A stretch of 6,368 bases of DNA from Nitrospira sp. (lineage in GTDB: Bacteria; Nitrospirota; Nitrospiria; Nitrospirales; Nitrospiraceae), in NCBI GenBank assembly GCA_016873525.1, contig VGXD01000126.1:1-6368 (forward strand), given 5' to 3'. Positions 5,562-6,368 of the stretch are shown here, in pieces. The notes under the pieces are model-generated. The model was given only the letters and a program-made list of their open reading frames with translations, had not been told where the DNA came from and searched no databases. Made by a program: the position numbers and the translations under genes. Position 1 is the stretch's first letter; each line of letters starts with the position of its first letter.

Positions 5562-6368
5562 ATGGAAAATCGAGGCGTGCTGATCGGGTCCATCGTGTTC
5601 GTGTTTGCCTCCTTCATCCTCATGATCGTGGGCTTGGTCTACGAGTCCTTCAAGGCGAAGAAGCAGCGGGAGTTGGTGGCGTCGATCGTGACGGAGAGCA
5701 AGCCCCTGGCCGTGGTCGCGCCCAGAGATTTCTCGATGTACAAAATCGTCGTGGGGGAGGACGGACGCGAGATGGTCCAGATTCCGGAGGGACCCTTCAC
5801 CATGGGAAGCAAGGACGGGGATCCGGACGAGGCCCCTGAGCACCAAGTCTATCTGCACACGTTTTACATGGATAAAAAAGAAGTGACGCAGGGGGAGTAC
5901 GAGCGCTACGTCAAAATGACGAAGCGCGGGAAGCCCTTTGTTCCGGTCTTCGAAGATGACCAGTCGAAGATTTTCAAGCCGGGACTTCCGGCCATGGGGA
6001 TTTCCTGGGCGGACGCGGAGGCCTATTGCAAATGGGGCGGCAAGCGTTTGCCCACCGAGGCGGAGTGGGAAAAGGCCGCACGAGGCGAGGGGCCTCGGCG
6101 GTATCCCTGGGGCGATGATTTCGGATCGGGCCAGGCCAACGTGGATGGGGATGAGGATGGATTCAAGTACCTCGCCCCGCCAGGCTCATTCGAGTCCGGC
6201 AGGAGCCCGTATGGGCTGTACGATATGACCGGGAACGTGGCCGAGTGGGTGGCCGATACTTACGACGAGCACTATTACCAAAAGACGCCCTACCGGAACC
6301 CGCCGGGGCCTGAAGACGGTCAGCACAAGGTCATCCGCGGCGGGTCCTGGCGGGAGACCCAGCACAAT
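5562..6368 (+). CDS. Membrane-anchored SUMF1/FGE-sulfatase-fold protein (3' truncated)
   Basis: The frame is open from the ATG at 5562 to the window edge (269 codons, no stop reached). Residues 6-28 form one hydrophobic anchor, followed by a charged linker. The FGE-sulfatase fold (PF03781) begins near 68: MVQIPEGPFTMGS (71-83), DEAPEH (89-94), FYMDKKEVTQGEY (101-113), AMGISWADAEAYCKW (144-158), GKRLPTEAEWEKAARG (160-175), YPWGD (181-185), GLYDMTGNVAEWVAD (218-232) and VIRGGSW (257-263). Real formylglycine-generating enzymes have a catalytic Cys just after the GGS motif; here the residues are RETQHN, so sulfatase activation is unlikely. Other members of the fold act as binding or oxidative enzymes. 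The domain should face the periplasm. An in-frame TAG at 5550 fixes the start at or after 5562. GGGGGAG lies only 1 base before this ATG, so GTG codon 6 is possible. Confidence 0.85.
   Translation, partial: MENRGVLIGSIVFVFASFILMIVGLVYESFKAKKQRELVASIVTESKPLAVVAPRDFSMYKIVVGEDGREMVQIPEGPFTMGSKDGDPDEAPEHQVYLHTFYMDKKEVTQGEYERYVKMTKRGKPFVPVFEDDQSKIFKPGLPAMGISWADAEAYCKWGGKRLPTEAEWEKAARGEGPRRYPWGDDFGSGQANVDGDEDGFKYLAPPGSFESGRSPYGLYDMTGNVAEWVADTYDEHYYQKTPYRNPPGPEDGQHKVIRGGSWRETQHN

Overview
This GC-rich window is a tightly packed, one-directional block of genes on the + strand, and nearly every product is a membrane or exported protein. The centrepiece is a 634-residue protein resembling subunit I of cytochrome bd quinol oxidase (2572-4476). 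The other genes are a DUF420-family membrane protein, a protein with two PCP_red-type domains, an unrecognised polytopic membrane protein, a DUF3047 exported protein, a small glycine-rich membrane protein and a membrane-anchored SUMF1/formylglycine-generating-enzyme-fold protein. This gene set, the long bd-like oxidase and the base composition best fit Nitrospira or a relative (Nitrospirota, nitrite oxidisers). That assignment rests on family recognition, not on a search, and I hold it at about 0.65.

Layout. 1-63 is the 3' end of an upstream gene. 79-795 encodes a DUF420 protein. 796-889 is an imperfect inverted-repeat element. 908-1405 encodes the PCP_red-like protein. 1395-1470 is a second copy of the same repeat family, overlapping that gene's stop codon. 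1481-2563 encodes a protein of about eight membrane segments. 2572-4476 is the bd-like oxidase. 4473-5123 is DUF3047, joined to the oxidase by a 4-base ATGA overlap. 5131-5514 is a small membrane protein. 5562-6368 is the SUMF1-fold protein, cut off by the window end. No stretch longer than 300 bases lacks a gene. I saw no tRNA, rRNA, CRISPR array, insertion sequence or convincing intrinsic terminator.

How the genes may work together. DUF420 proteins include CtaM, needed for haem-copper oxidase function in Staphylococcus, so an oxidase-maturation role is plausible here. The bd-like protein keeps several helix landmarks of CydA, including the helix-1 His and the helix-3 Glu. It appears to lack the b558 His, the quinol-binding Q-loop and the GRQPW motif, and it carries about 240 extra C-terminal residues rich in membrane helices. 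No recognisable CydB is present; the unrecognised 8-helix protein directly upstream has about the right size to be a partner. The exported DUF3047 and anchored SUMF1-fold proteins could be periplasmic accessory factors. I infer a dedicated, non-canonical respiratory complex and its helpers. The least expected elements are the tandem PCP_red protein, with a possible N-terminal metal site, and the repeat pair that brackets exactly that gene.
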